In this document: positions 1 through 13,005 of the stretch, in pieces
Position numbering within the stretch: the first letter of the stretch is position 1
Layout of the letters: each line of letters opens with the position of its first letter
Assembly: GCA_022385805.1 (NCBI GenBank)
Contig: MU277702.1
Span: 62,001-126,000, forward strand
Direction of reading: 5' to 3'
Origin: Pilatotrama ljubarskyi
Taxonomy: Eukaryota; Basidiomycota; Agaricomycetes; Polyporales; Polyporaceae
Length of the DNA stretch: 64,000 bases
Notes under the pieces: generated by a model
The model's database searches: none
What the model saw: the letters and a program-made list of their open reading frames with translations, nothing else
What the model was told of the DNA's origin: nothing
Made by a program: the position numbers and the translations under genes

Positions 1-749
1 CCTCCCGGTGGTTGTCCTCCGATCCAGGTCGGAGGCTCTCACATGCTGCCGGGCGTCAGCATTTTGCGTCTTGCCCTCGATTGCATAGAGTGCCTTTTGG
101 CGGATCGTGATGATGGTTTCTTGAAATTCGCAGTATGATATGCGCATCGGGACGCCGACGAACGAAGTGCACAGGATTGCAGGGCTCGAGTATCTTTACG
201 GGCAAGGTGGCGCGGCGGCGCGGGTATGTCTCGGCCATTTATCGCGCAGGCACGACTATAATTGTGGCGTGAAGCCGCGATATCGGTCAAAACTCCGCTT
301 GTGCGGTGGCACGGCACCGACGCCCGAGTCCACCAAGGTGATTTGAGCGTGCGCGAGTGGTTGGGCACAAGGTCCTTGCAAGCGAACGCATCCGAGAGAG
401 TGAAGCTGAAGCAGTGTGTTGTGGTACGGATGAAGAGGGATGTGCTCTATAAGGCAAGTGGAAGGCCATATACGGCATGGATTTGGCAACAGGATGACGT
501 TTGATCGGAGAGCGCGGAGGGTGTGCCTCCGCACAGTGGTTTGTCATCGCACAAGTGGGAAACGATGACGGCTGCGCGGCCATATGGACACAGTGGGCCA
601 GCGAGTGCCACGCCCCGCAGAGCAGATACGCTTCACGCACTCCCTCGGCCTCCCCCTCGCTCGCAGCTGCGATCAGCCCTCATAAGTCCTCGCTGACGGA
701 GCAAGTGCGGTCTGCCGCTCTTCGACCGCTGCCCTCATCCACACCGCCG
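1..749. other. Left-edge region upstream of the ABC transporter
   Basis: No gene can be supported here. Several short overlapping frames are open on both strands, but none resembles a known family or shows convincing splice signals. A short hairpin, cctccga then a 6-nt loop then tcggagg, lies at about 17-36 but does not fit a tRNA. The 3' part presumably carries the promoter and 5' UTR of the transporter gene. Confidence 0.4.
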
Positions 750-3700
750 ATGGCGCAAAGCTCTCTCAAGTCGGCGGACACCGAGTCCCTGAAGCCAAGA
801 AAGAGATCTCGATGGTGCGGCCAAGCGTTCGCGCTTCTAGAGCTAACCTTGCATCTTGCTAACACCTACGCATCGATTGGCTACAGGGGTTCGTGGTCGC
901 CCTTTACGCCCAAAGAGGTCCCGCCTGCAAAAGCCTCTCTCGATGAGGCAGAGCTCACTCCAGAAGCGACCGCAGGATGGTGGAGTATCCTCACCTTTGG
1001 CTGGATCACCAGCCTTATGGCCCTCGGCTACGCCCGTCCGCTCGAAGCGTCAGATTTGTACAAACTTCAGGATAAAAGGGCCGCAGTGGTCGTTGCTCAG
1101 AAGATCACCAAGTCGTTCGAAGCACGCCAGGCAGCTGCAGCTGAGTACAACGCTCGGCTTGAGAGGGGAGAAATTAGTCCTGGCCTCAAGCGTCTGTGGT
1201 GGTCCGTCCGTGGCAACCGAGCGGAGCGCGAAAAGCGTTGGCGAGAGAAGGATGGCAAGAAGAGGGCCAGTCTGACGCTGGCGTTGAACGATAGCGTCAA
1301 GTGGTGGTTCTGGACCGGTGGTCTTATGAAACTTGTTGCGGATTGTGCTCAGGTTACTAGTCCGCTATTGGTTAAGGTGCGTTCCTGCTATCTTCTCATC
1401 CGAGGTGTACTGACGAGACTCGCAGGCTATCATCAACTTTGCAACGGAATCATACGCGTAAGTGCTCAGTTGTAACCATCCGCCGACTGACACAAACGTC
1501 TCTTCAGTGCTCACCGTGCCGGACAATATGAGAATGTCCCACCTATTGGCAAAGGTATAGGTCTCGCCATTGCCCTTTTCGCCCTTCAAGTCTTGTCATC
1601 TCTCTGCACGCACCACTTCTTCTACCGGGCGGCCTCTACCGGCGTCCTCTTGCGTGGTGGGCTCATCACCGCTATCTATGACCGGTCTTTGAAGCTGTCT
1701 TCCCGCGCCCGTGCGACCTTGACGAACGGGAAGCTAGTCAATCACATCTCGACGGACGTCTCGCGCATAGACTTCTGCTGCTCGTTCCTCCAGCTGTCTA
1801 TCACTGGCCCTGTGCAGATGATCATTTGCCTCGTCATCCTGCTCGTCAATTTGGGTCCCTCTGCTCTGGCCGGCTATGCGTTCTTCATTCTGGCGACGCC
1901 CATTCAGACCTTGGTCATGAAACACTTCATCAAGCTGCGCCACAAGTCTATGACATGGACGGACAAGCGCGCGAAGCTTTTGCAGGAGCTTCTGGGAGGC
2001 ATGAAGATCATCAAGTATTTTGCCTGGGAGATGCCATATCTGAAGCGCATTGAGGAGCTGCGTGCGAAGGAGATGTCGTACGTATCCGGGCTTCATGTTC
2101 TCGTAAGCCTTTCCGGCGGTTCTCATGGAATCTGCCAGATACATTCGCTCTCTGCTCATCATACGGTCTGCGAACAACGCTGTCGCGATCTCACTTCCCG
2201 CACTCGCGAGCGTCCTTGCATTCGTCGTGTACTCGGTGACCGGGCACTCGCTCAATGCGGCGGACGTCTTCTCATCCCTGACGCTCTTCAACCTCCTCCG
2301 CATGCCCCTCATGTTCATGCGTAAGCGACACTTTGTCACACACGCCGCTTGAGCCATCGCTGACGACCCTTGGTAGCTTTGTCCCTCAGCGCTATCGCAG
2401 ATGCTCACAACGCCATCGATCGTCTCTACGGCGTGTTTGAGGCGGAGACGCTTGATGAGACTAAGATTCAAGACGAGGACATGGAGAACGCAATCGAGGT
2501 CATTGGTGCGGAATTCGTCTGGGACGGTCCGCCTCCCGATGCGCCCGCACGCAAGGACAAGAAGGGCATGTTCGGCAGGAAGTCCGGCAAGAAGATGCCT
2601 GCGGCGAATGAGGGCGAGAAGTCCCAAGAATCGACATTCAGGTTGAAGAACGTGAATTTGGCTATTCCTCAGGGGCAGCTTGCTGCCATTGTGGGTAGGT
2701 CGACCGCATTTGGAACGCGTGCATTGTGCTGATCTCGGTGTACGCAGGCCCGGTTGGCTCAGGCAAGTCGTCCTTGCTCGAGGGCATCATTGGCGAAATG
2801 CGTCGTACCGCTGGTACCGTCAGGTTCAAGGGCTCGGTCGCGTATTGCCCGCAGAGCGCTTGGATCCAGAACGCGACCGTCCGCGACAATATCATCTTCG
2901 GACGACCATTCGACGAGGAGCGCTACTGGAAGGCCGTACGTGACGCTTGTCTAGAGGCTGACCTAGAGCTCCTGCCTAACGGCGACCTGACCGAAGTGGG
3001 CGAACGAGTGAATACAATCATCATTCCTCCTGTTCACTACGCGCTCACAGACCACTTTATAGGGTATCTCGCTCTCCGGTGGACAGAAGCAGCGTATCAA
3101 CATCTGCCGCGCGATCTACGTCGGTGCCGACATCCAGATCTTCGATGACCCCTTCTCCGCGCTCGACGCGCACGTCGGGAAGAGCGTGTTCAGCAACGTC
3201 TTCCTCGGCGCGGCAGCGGACAAGACGCGCGTGCTTGTCACGCACGCGCTGCACTTCCTCCCGCAGGTCGACTACATCTACACAATGGTCGACGGGCGTA
3301 TCGCGGAGCACGGGACGTACGCGGACCTGATCGCCGCGGACGGCGACTTTGCGCGCTTCGTGCGTGAGTTCGGCAGCAAGGAGGAGGAACAGGAGGAGAA
3401 GGAGGAGGACGCGGTCGAGGACACAGCGGAGCCGAGCGACGAGGAGGAGAAGCCGTTGAAAAAGAAGAAAAACCAGGCGGCGACGATGATGCAGGTAGAG
3501 GAAAGGAACACTGGCGCGGTGAGCAATAAGGTGTACATGGAGTATATGCGCGCGGGCAAGGGGTACATCATTGTGCCGTTCTTGCTGCTCTCGGTTGCGC
3601 TGTTGCAGGGCGCGCAGGTTATGTCTTCTTATTGGTGAGCTGCGCTGTTTAGGCTGCCATGCAACGCACTGACGACGATCGCATAGGCTGGTATACTGGG

Positions 3701-6118
3701 AAGAAAGGTATGTTCGGATGCCCCATAACGAAAGGATCGCTTCCTGAACTCTGTTTGTCAGGAAGTGGAACTTCGGCTCCGGCTTCTACGTAAGGTCACT
3801 TCTGCAGCTTCCACACGATACAATACTCATAGGCTGCATAGATGGGCATCTACGCAGGTCTCGGCGTCGCTCAAGCGTTCACGTTCTTCGTGATGGGCTC
3901 GACATTCGCGATGCTCACGTACTTCTCCTCGAAAACCTTGCACCGGCAAGCGATCCACCGTGTCATGTACGCGCCCATGTCGTTCTTCGAGACCACTGTG
4001 AGTCTCAGCGCACGCTCGCATGTATCACGCGGTGGTGCTCACTCCCTTTGCCTCTCAGCCTTTGGGTCGCATCATGAACAGATTCTCGAAGGACATCGAC
4101 ACGATCGACAACATGCTCGGCGATGCGATGCGTATGTTTGTCGCGACGCTGGGCAACATCCTTGGCGCCATCATCCTCATCGCAATAGTACTGCCGTGGT
4201 TCCTGATCGCTGTCGCTGCTGTGTCCGTTGCATATATCTGGGCGGCGTTGTTCTACCGCGCGAGTGCAAGAGAGCTGAAGGTATTGTCCTTCGTTGACTC
4301 GCATGGGACTCGAGTGTGCAATGCTGATGCCGGTTTGTTTGTTTAGCGACTTGGTGAGTGCTGCATGTGCCTGCCGCGATCTGATTTCCAGTGCTCACCA
4401 TCTATCCTAGATGCGATCCTGCGTTCGTCATTGTACAGTCACTTCTCTGAGTCCCTGTCTGGGCTTGCAACCATCCGTGCCTATGGCGAGTCCGAGAGAT
4501 TCTTGCAGGAAAACAGGAAACGCATGGATGTGGAGAACCGGTACGTTCTGCGTACAACTTCCTATCTGCAAGTTGCCTAACGTTGTAGTTTTCAGAGCGT
4601 ACTGGCTGACGGTCACTAACCAGGTGCGTTCTTTCTGCTTGCAACAGTGTGAGATCCGCTGACCCCCCTATAGCGATGGCTCGGCATCCGGCTCGACTTG
4701 ATGGGCATTTTGCTCACCTTCATCGTCGCGATGTTGACGGTCGGGACGCGCTTCACAATCTCCCCCGCGCAGACCGGCGTCGTCCTTAGCTACATCATCA
4801 GTGTGCAGCAGGCGTTCGGCTGGATGGTGCGGCAGAGCGCGGAGGTTGAGAACGACTTCAATAGCGTCGAGCGCATCGTAAGTTCCGCCTTCTTCCCACG
4901 GCTGCAGAGCTCCTCACTGAACGTATCACATAGGTCCACTACGTCAATGACCTCGAGCAGGAGCCGCCCCATCTCATCGCCGATCGCAAGCCTCCCGCGT
5001 CCTGGCCGTCAGAGGGACAAATCGAGCTCAAGGACGTCGTGCTCAAGTACCGCCCTGAACTTCCGCCTGTGCTGAGAGGCCTCTCGATGGCCGTCCGCCC
5101 GGGCGAGAAAGTCGGCATTGTTGGCAGGTAGGTATTATCCTATTGATCCGCCTTGAGTTGTGTACTGAAGGGATTCTTCAGGACGGGCGCTGGCAAGAGT
5201 AGCATAATGACTGCTCTTTACCGACTCGTGGAACTGTCTTCGGGCTCCATCGTCATAGACGGAGTGGACATCTCAACGATCGGCCTGAAGGACCTCCGAG
5301 ACGGTCTCGCCATCATCCCGCAAGATCCGCTGCTCTGTACGTCGCCCTTTTCTGCATTGCTGGACAGCATGCTGACAAACGCTCCAGTCTCTGGAACGCT
5401 GCGTAGTAATCTGGATCCATTCGGATACCATGATGATGCACGGCTATGGGACGCGCTGAAGAGGGCATACCTGGTCGAGGATAGGAAGCAGAACTCGCTC
5501 GACCAGACGGATGAGGAGGTCAAGGAGGGCTCGCGCAGCCCTGTCAATCGCTTCTCGCTGGACAGTCCAATCGAGGACGAGGGTGGCAACCTGTCGATTG
5601 GACAGGTACGTTGCCTTTCTCAGGCCTGGTGTGCGTGGTCTTAACCGTATGCCCGCCAGCGCTCCCTTGTGTCTCTGGCGCGTGCGCTCGTGAAGGACAG
5701 CAAGATCCTGATCCTCGATGAGGCAACCGGTATGTCGTGACCGTTGGTTCGCCCTGGGAGACGTGTGGCTCACTGCAAGCTCTCAGCCTCCGTCGACTAC
5801 GAGACGGATAGGAAGATCCAAGACACGATCGCGAACGAGTTCGCGGATCGGACAATCTTGTGCATCGCCCGTACGTTCCTGCGCTCCCCTACCTCGCTCG
5901 TCCCCTATGCTCACCTATGCTATTCTGAAGACCGCTTAAGAACCATCATCGGATACGACCGCATCTGCGTGCTCGACGCGGGGCAGATCGCCGAGTACGA
6001 CACGCCTGCGAACCTGTACGAAAAGGGCGGGATCTTCCGGAGCATGTGCGACCGCTCGTCGATTTCGCTGCACGACATCAAGATGGCGGAGAAAGCGAAG
6101 GTTGAGCAGGAGTCATAG
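750..6118 (+). CDS. ABC-C (MRP/Yor1-like) multidrug transporter
   Basis: Full-size ABC exporter, (TMD-NBD)x2, split by many short introns. The chosen ATG gives [10 protein letters not shown]. The first transmembrane domain includes [10 protein letters not shown] and [13 protein letters not shown], typical of Yor1-type ABCC proteins. NBD1 has Walker [10 protein letters not shown] (about 2751), signature LSGGQKQR (about 3070) and Walker B IFDDP, with Asp replacing the catalytic Glu, the usual degenerate ABCC site. A charged Glu/Lys linker follows (3370-3480). TMD2 carries [17 protein letters not shown]2 has [24 protein letters not shown] and ILDEATASVD. Yor1 relatives export oligomycin, organic anions and phospholipids at the plasma membrane; the substrate here cannot be read from sequence. 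The N-terminal TMD0 of long MRPs is absent. A probable first intron (815-886) is 72 nt and stop-free. Confidence 0.93.
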
Positions 6119-6645
6119 TACCTACAGAGGGTGCTTTCTCGAGTTCTTGGTGCAGTCCTTCTTGTGTTGGTGAGGAGTGATAGACTTGGTTCAGGCTTGC
6201 TTTTTGGCTCGAGATCGGGGTGAGGTGCGATATCATGATGCTCAGCTATAGCATGATCGCACGTCATACATGGATACGGATTGACGATCGTCATCTGCAC
6301 GTACAGTAATGTAGGATGAATACTAGACTATATAAATAACCTACGTTGACTCTACGACTTGGGAGGCGTAGGCAAGCAGTGGCACAAGGGGCCCCATTCG
6401 GCAACCAAGAGCTGACGGGGTCTCTTGGCACATTCCGGCTACCACCGGTACGCAGAAAGCCGATATCCATCCTACGGTCAAGTTCTTTCCCCGCATTTGA
6501 GTGGACTGCCGGGGTCCGCTGCGACCTACCACTGGCACGACTCCCAATCCAAGGGAGAGAAACCGGTTTTCCCCGGTAGCGCTTGAAGAGGCTCTACAAC
6601 AGCTGAGCGTTGAACAGTAGAACCAGCCTGAGACCTCGACTCAAC
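6119..6645. promoter_or_regulatory. Intergenic region, ABC transporter to racemase
   Basis: No coding signal. It should hold the transporter's 3' UTR and the racemase promoter. An AT-rich tatataaata stretch at about 6329-6338 could be either a TATA element or part of a 3' processing region; it is about 310 nt before the racemase ATG, rather far for a core TATA box. Confidence 0.35.
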
Positions 6646-8390
6646 ATGCCTCCAGCAATAAGGGCGAACCTGCCCCTCTCGGGCATCATAGTCGTCGAGG
6701 TACGCACGCCATCGCCAGCGCTGTTTACAATACTTAGTATCTGACACTGTAACTCGGTTCCCCTTGCGGGGATCTGCAGTTTGCTGGGCTGGCCCCGGGC
6801 CCGATGGCGGGCATGATCCTCGCCGACTTCGGGGCGGACGTCATCCGCGTCGACCGGCCCTCCGGCGCAGCGGCGCCAGCTCCCGACGTGCTTGCGCGGG
6901 GGAAGCGGTCTATCGCTGTTGATCCGAAGGTCCGTCCGGATGTCTTTTGCTGCCTTCTCCTTGCGCTTGTCAGGAATTGCTCGTACTGATCTTCTTGCGG
7001 CAGACACGGAGCGGATATGCTGTCGTCTCCCGGCTCGTCGAGCGGGCGGACGTGCTCATCGACCCGTTTCGCCCTGGGGTCATGGAACGGTTGGGCCTTG
7101 CGCCTGAGGTGTTCCTCGACGAGAAGACAGGGAGGAACAAACGATTGATCTATGCGCGGCTCGTAGGGTGAGCACGCACTGCGGAACCCGCGTTGCACCT
7201 TGGCTCAACAATCCATGATGCTGAATGTGACTCCGACTTGTAGCTTTCCCCGTTCAGGCTCGTCGTTCAGGGATGTGCGTCTTTGAACCTCGCTGATTGA
7301 TCTTCCAAGTAGGACCGCACAAGGACATGGCTGGTCAGTCATTTTCGTCAGCGACGCCTGCCGCTGAGTCTCTTGACGTAGATCTCCTTCCTGCTTGTAG
7401 GACATGATCTGAACTACCTGGCGCTGAGCGGCGTGTTATCAGTGCGTGCCACGTTCCTAGTACGTCTGGACCGCTGGGAGGCTTCACGCGGCCTTACAGA
7501 TGCTTCCCGGAGAGCGGAAACCCGAGTTCCCGCTCAACATTCTGGCCGATTTCGCTGGCGGCGGCGTAATGTGCGCGATGGGCATCCTGTTCGCGATCAT
7601 TGAACGAAACAAGAGTGGACGTGGGCAAGTGGTGAACTCGGACATGGTAACATGCTCTGAACTATCTCTTGGCACCTCCGCCGACGAGCTTTTCACTCAC
7701 AGGTCTCGGGCGTGCGGTACCTGGCGAGCTTCCCGTTGCTCCTGTCCCAGCTACGCTCTCCCCACTTTGGAGCCAAAAGAGGGGAAGGACTCCTTGACGG
7801 CGGCGCACCGTTCTACAACGTGTACATATGCGCGGACGGCGGATGGATGTCGGTCGCCTGTCTGGAGCCTCAGTTCTTCAGGACATTTTTGCAGAGGTTC
7901 CTGAGAGCCTTGCCCTCGGACTTTGCTGTGGAGGATGGGTGGCGCCCGTCTGAGGCGGATCAGCATGACACGGACTCGTGGCCTCGCCTGAAGACCTTCA
8001 TGGAGCGCGGCTTCGCGTTGCAGCCGCGGGATTACTGGGCGAAGGTGTTTGATGGTACGACCTCCCGAAGTTCCTGCCTCGACCGCCAGGCTGATTGCCA
8101 TGGCACGTCACACAGCGAGCGATGCGTGCGCAGTGCCCGTTTTGTCGCCTGAGGAGGCGGCGGCGCTGGCAGCGGGCTCGTCGTCGCGGGGAGGATCTGT
8201 GCCCGTTCCGCATCCGAAGCTGGAACGTACGCCGTCAATCACGGCCCTGCCTGCCGCGGCGGACTCCATTATCCCGCGAGGGGCGCACACCGGGGAGATC
8301 CTGGAGGAGCTCGGGGTGGATGAGGGACAACGCGAAGCGCTGCTGCGGGAGGGCGCGCTGGGAGATCCGCCCGCCGTCGCGAAGCTGTGA
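6646..8390 (+). CDS. Alpha-methylacyl-CoA racemase (CoA-transferase family III)
   Basis: Predicted to interconvert (2R)- and (2S)-2-methylacyl-CoA esters so branched chains can enter beta-oxidation. It begins [13 protein letters not shown]; after an intron comes [27 protein letters not shown], the classic N-terminal CoA-transferase III/AMACR block (the catalytic base lies further on). It continues with [22 protein letters not shown] (family His-Asp motif), [15 protein letters not shown] and a conserved C-terminal lobe. The protein ends AVAKL, a good peroxisomal PTS1. Around 7244-7333 the family sequence is recovered only with a 14-nt exon (7244-7257), an intron starting with GC (7258-7312) and a 21-nt exon (7313-7333), giving [14 protein letters not shown]. 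Other CaiB/BaiF-type CoA-transferases are the alternative, but the GHDLNY motif and PTS1 favour AMACR. Confidence 0.88.
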
Positions 8391-8725
8391 CGCGTCCCTG
8401 ATTCGTGTCGTCTTGGTCGAGTGCCATCGTAGACGTACCAGCGTCGTCTTCTCCATATCTGTGTATTTTATTGCTGTATTTTATGCCCAGGTGGCCCTGA
8501 AGAAAGTGCGAAGTGCGAAGTGTGATGACGCCGGGACCACAAGGGGGAAATTGCAATGTGGCTGAAAGGGACGCGTCTATTCACGTGGGCGCGATCATCC
8601 CACCGCCCGGCGCGAATTCACATGCATCTCGCTCGACTGGCACGACCCCGCATTCGTCTATAACAACTCCGCCCCCTCGACCTCGTCCACTTCATATTCA
8701 TCCCACTCCTCTTTCTATCAGTATC
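8391..8725 (+). promoter_or_regulatory. Promoter region of the multifunctional enzyme gene
   Basis: Non-coding gap between two same-strand genes for peroxisomal proteins. A TATA-like tataaca lies at 8659-8665, about 61 nt before the ATG at 8726, followed by a pyrimidine-rich stretch typical of fungal core promoters. No oleate-response element was confidently identified. Confidence 0.4.
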
Positions 8726-11700
8726 ATGTCGCAACTCTCCTTCAAGGGCCACACTGTCGTCGTCACAGGCGCAGGAGGAGGACTCGGCAAAGCGTGCGCA
8801 TATACCCTGTCTCGTGATGCCGGAGACCATGTTATGACCTCATACCCAGATACTCACTGCTGTTCGCTTCGAGAGGCGCGAACGTCGTCGTGAACGATGT
8901 CAGCCAGGCAGCAGCACAGAAGGTCGTGGACGAGATTACGAAGGGTACGTTGCACTTGAAAGTGTCGGGGCAGTCGTCTGAGCAAGTGGCGGAATAGCTG
9001 GAGGCAAGGCCGTCACGAACACGGCTTCGGTAGCGGATGGGGAGGCAGTCATCAAGACTGCGGTGGAAGCTTTCGGTGGGATTACCATCCTCATCAACAA
9101 TGCTGGTATCCTCAGGGATAAGGGGTATGTGCTTCGTGTCCTACATACGCGCTCCAGCTTACAGCGGTATGCAATGTCTCACAGCTTCAAGAACATGTCG
9201 GACCAGGAATGGGACCAGATCATGCTCGTGCATTTGAAAGGCTCGTATTCCTGCGCGAAGGCCGCATGGCCGATCTTCCAGAAGCAAGGCTTCGGCCGCA
9301 TTGTGAACACCGCAAGCGCGGCCGGCCTCTACGGTATGCCCTATGTCCCGCTACCTGGGAAAGCGCCGTAGTATTCACAGCGGGCGATAGGTAACTTCGG
9401 TCAGGCGAACTACAGCGCCGCGAAGATGGGTCTTGTGGGTTTCACCAAGGCCCTTGCTGCCGAGGGCGCTAGGTGCAACATCAAGACCATGGTCATTGCT
9501 CCGGTACGTGCCAAACTACTCATCAATGAAGCAGCAACCGAGTTCTTGCGATGCGCATAGATGGCGGCATCTGCCATGACAGAGACCATTATGCCGCCAG
9601 AGATGCTCGCCAACCTGAAGGTATGCGGAGCATGAGCTATCCTTGCGGTGCTGCCATTCACTATCTCTCACCATTAGCCTGAATTTGTCGCTCCTTTCGT
9701 GCTCGCCATCACCCACCCAGATGGTGCAGACGCGAATGGCCGTATCTTCGAGGTCGGCGCTGGATATGTTGCGGAGATCAGATGGGAACGCAGCAAGGGT
9801 GTTTCCTTCAAGACCGACAAGACGTTCACGCCTTCTGCTGTGAGTGTAGGAGTAATCGTGACTATTATGCGCAAATTTCTCAAGCTTTGTATGGTAGGTC
9901 CAAGAGAAGTGGGAGCAGATCACAGATTTCGACAACGAGCCAGAACAGTAAGATTTGTGCCAAGCTATGCGATATGCGGATACTCATGGCCTTGGTAGCC
10001 CTCAAGGTCTACCCGACTTCGATGTACAGGTAAGTACAATGTCCTTGACTGTGGCGGTTTCTCATACTGCTCCGTAGGCCAAGGTTGCAGAGTCGTCCAA
10101 GGTATCCTCCAACCCCAAGGCAGAATCGGAGGTGCGCTTCGATGGCAAGACCGTCGTTGTTACGGGCGCAGGGTCTGGGCTTGGTCGGGCGTACGCCATC
10201 CAGTATGCGCGCCTCGGCGCGAACGTCGTGGCGAACGACGTGGACGGCAAGGCGGCGAAAGCTGTTGTCGACGCCATCACCAAGGGTCGGTCCTTGTCGC
10301 TTGCTGTTCATTGGCAGTAGTGCTATGCTGACCTTATACCTTATATCATAGCTGGTGGGAAAGCCGTTGCTGCGGTAGCATCTGCAGAGGATGGCGAGGC
10401 CATCGTGAAGGCTGCTCTGGACACCTTTGGGAGTGTTCACGTCCTCGTTGCCAATGCCGGCGTGGTACGTCCAAGCGCGTTTGAGAAGCTCTCCGAAAAG
10501 GACTGGGATGAGGTCCTTGCTGTTCACCTGAGGTTAGTCGGCCAACTCTCTCTTGAGGTAGGCAGCCAACTGAAAGGCGCTCCCAGGGCTACCTACAAGG
10601 TTAGGGAGACGACATTGCAGTTGTACCTGCACCACTCACCCTCAGATGTAGTGTGCAAAGGCTGTCTGGCCTCACTTCCTCAAGCAGAAGTACGGCCGGA
10701 TTGTCACCATGGGCTCTCAGGCGGGTCTTTGTGAGTATTGCTTCGCTCCTCGACGCTGCGGCGTATTGACGAAGCTCTTCAGATGGCCTGCCTGGTCTTG
10801 CAAACGTCGGTATATTTAGGAATCAGCAGTTTACCTTGTTGGTTCTCACGCGTTTCTTCAGTACTCGACGGCGAAGGCGGGTATCCTTGGCTTCACCAAA
10901 ACGTTGGCCATTGAGGGCAAGAAGTACAATATCCTCGCCAATGTTGTGATACCGTCCGCAGGTGCCGCGACTGGTTTGGGCCGGTAAGTGTGAACTTCAT
11001 CCCGAGAGCGGTAGGCGCTGAAACAGGAGTACAGGTCTGCGGCGAGCGTAGAGGCGGTCAAGGTAAGCTCGTGATTCGTTCGAGTTTCTGCATGGCATGT
11101 CTCATCGTCTCCGCCGCCAGGAGGATTACGTCGCCCCTCTCGTTGGCTTCCTCAGCAGCGATGCAAATGAGGAGACGACCGGAAGCATCTTCCAGACCGC
11201 TGCGGGATGGATAGCACAGATCAGGTGGCAGCGCACGGGCGGCCACGGCTTCCCAGTCAACCGCCCTCTGACTCCGGAAGCGGTTATCTCTAAGTGGAAG
11301 CTCATCACGGACTTCAGTGAGTAACGTACTAAGGGGACCGATAAGATTGCTCACGGAGTGTGCAGACGACGGTCGTGCGACGAACCCTGGGAGCACCCAA
11401 GAGGCGTTCATGCAGGTTTGTCTTAGGCACATAGGGCACTATCATGGCATGCTCAAGCTATCCCCAGATCGCCGAGAATTTCGGTAACACAGAGGATAGC
11501 GAAAGCAGCGGTGAAGGCTCGTCTGACAGCCCCTACGCCGACCCCGAAGATGCCGACATCGTCGCGGCGGCGAAGAAGGAGGTGCCAGAACCCACCGAGT
11601 ACAGCTACACTGAGCGCGACGTCATCCTCTACAACCTGGGCGTGGGTGCGACGGAGACCGAGCTGCAATGGACGTACGAGAACCACGAGGACTTCGCCGC

Positions 11701-13005
11701 TCTCCCGACGTTCGGTGTGATCCCACAGTTCCAGGCCAGCGCGGGGCTCTCACTCGACTGGCTGCCGAATTTTAACCCTGCGAAGCTATTGCACGGTGAG
11801 CAGTACCTGGAGATCAAGGCGCCGATCCCGACGAGCGGGGAGCTCGTGAACGAGGCGCGGTAAGCGACATTCGTGAGCTATGCAGCTGAGGGCAAAAGAG
11901 GCTGACGAAGAGCATACAGGCTGATGGAGGTCCTCGACAAGGGCAAGGCCGCTGCGGTAACGTCTATCGTGCAGACGAAGGACAAGCACTCGGGTCAGGT
12001 CATTTTCGAGAACCAGTCCACGGTCTTCATCCGTGGGTCCGGCGGCTTTGGTGGTAAGCGGTCAGGCAAAGGTGCGTCTCTCTCGCGTGCTGTCTCGATT
12101 CTTCCAGGCTTTCTGGTGCAGACATTGACTGAAGCACACGCAGAGCGTGGCCCTGCTACAGCAGAAAACAAGCCGCCGCAGCGGAAGCCTGACGTGGTCA
12201 CCGAGGAGAAGACTCTGCCCATCCAAGCCGCATTGTACAGGTGAGGCCGCGCTCATTGACTAGAACTCTTGCAGACCACCCGAATTGACCACAATCCGGT
12301 TGCGCCCAGGCTGAGTGGCGACTTGAACCCTCTGCATGTTAGTGACTCGAACCGTATATCGCTGTAGATTCTGTGCTTCTGACGCTGCTGCAAACGCTAC
12401 CGTTATAGATCCTGCCAGAGTTCGCCGCAGTCGGCGGGTTCGACAAGCCTATCCTCCATGGTGATGATCTGCCAAGTGCAGCCATTCTTCGTCGATTCCT
12501 CGCTGACTGTGTTCATCAGGTCTTTGCTCGATGGGCATATCCGGGAAGCACGTCCTCAAGGCATTCGGCGAGTTCAAGGACATCAAAGTCCGGTATGTAG
12601 CTCGTCTTCGCAGGTATCTGCGATGCGGTGATAAGCCAGCCAGCCAGACGCTTGTGCGACTGTGCTTCTCCTTCCACCGCTCGCACGTTCCGTCATCCAG
12701 ATATCTCATGGCGCTCGCTCATTCCGCCACCCTGTATTAGGTTTGCTGGCGTAGTGTACCCTGGCGAGACACTCGTTACGGAGATGTGGAAGGAGGGCGA
12801 CAAGGTTATATTCAGTGCGTGCCCCTCTCCCCTTCTACTGCAGCCTGGGAGCTTCCCGGGCTGTGCTCATGGGAATTCGACACTGACACCGCACCATGCC
12901 TTTTTGCGTATAGCCACCAAGGTCAAGGAACGTGGGACGACTGTGCTGGCAGCTGCTGCGGCGACTCTGGCGAATCCGAGCGCGCCCGTGAAGGCGAAGC
13001 TATAG
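8726..13005 (+). CDS. FOX2: Peroxisomal multifunctional beta-oxidation enzyme type 2 (Fox2-like)
   Basis: Bifunctional (3R)-hydroxyacyl-CoA dehydrogenase and 2-enoyl-CoA hydratase 2, catalysing the middle two steps of fungal peroxisomal beta-oxidation. Domain order is SDR1, SDR2, linker, MaoC hydratase. SDR1: [13 protein letters not shown] (NAD site) and ANYSAAK (catalytic Tyr-x3-Lys). SDR2: [15 protein letters not shown] and ANYSTAK. The hydratase domain carries the type-2 hydratase motif SGDLNPLH, split by an intron just after the His, then [15 protein letters not shown]. It ends PVKAKL, a PTS1. The absence of an SCP2 domain matches fungal Fox2 rather than animal MFE-2. It starts 335 bp after the racemase gene on the same strand, and the two would act on the same branched substrates. 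Intron junctions follow GT-AG and retain SDR consensus. Confidence 0.95.

Noticed and set aside
17..36. Hairpin resembling a tRNA arm at the left edge
   Set aside because: Only one stem is present; no acceptor stem, anticodon arm or T-loop consensus surrounds it.
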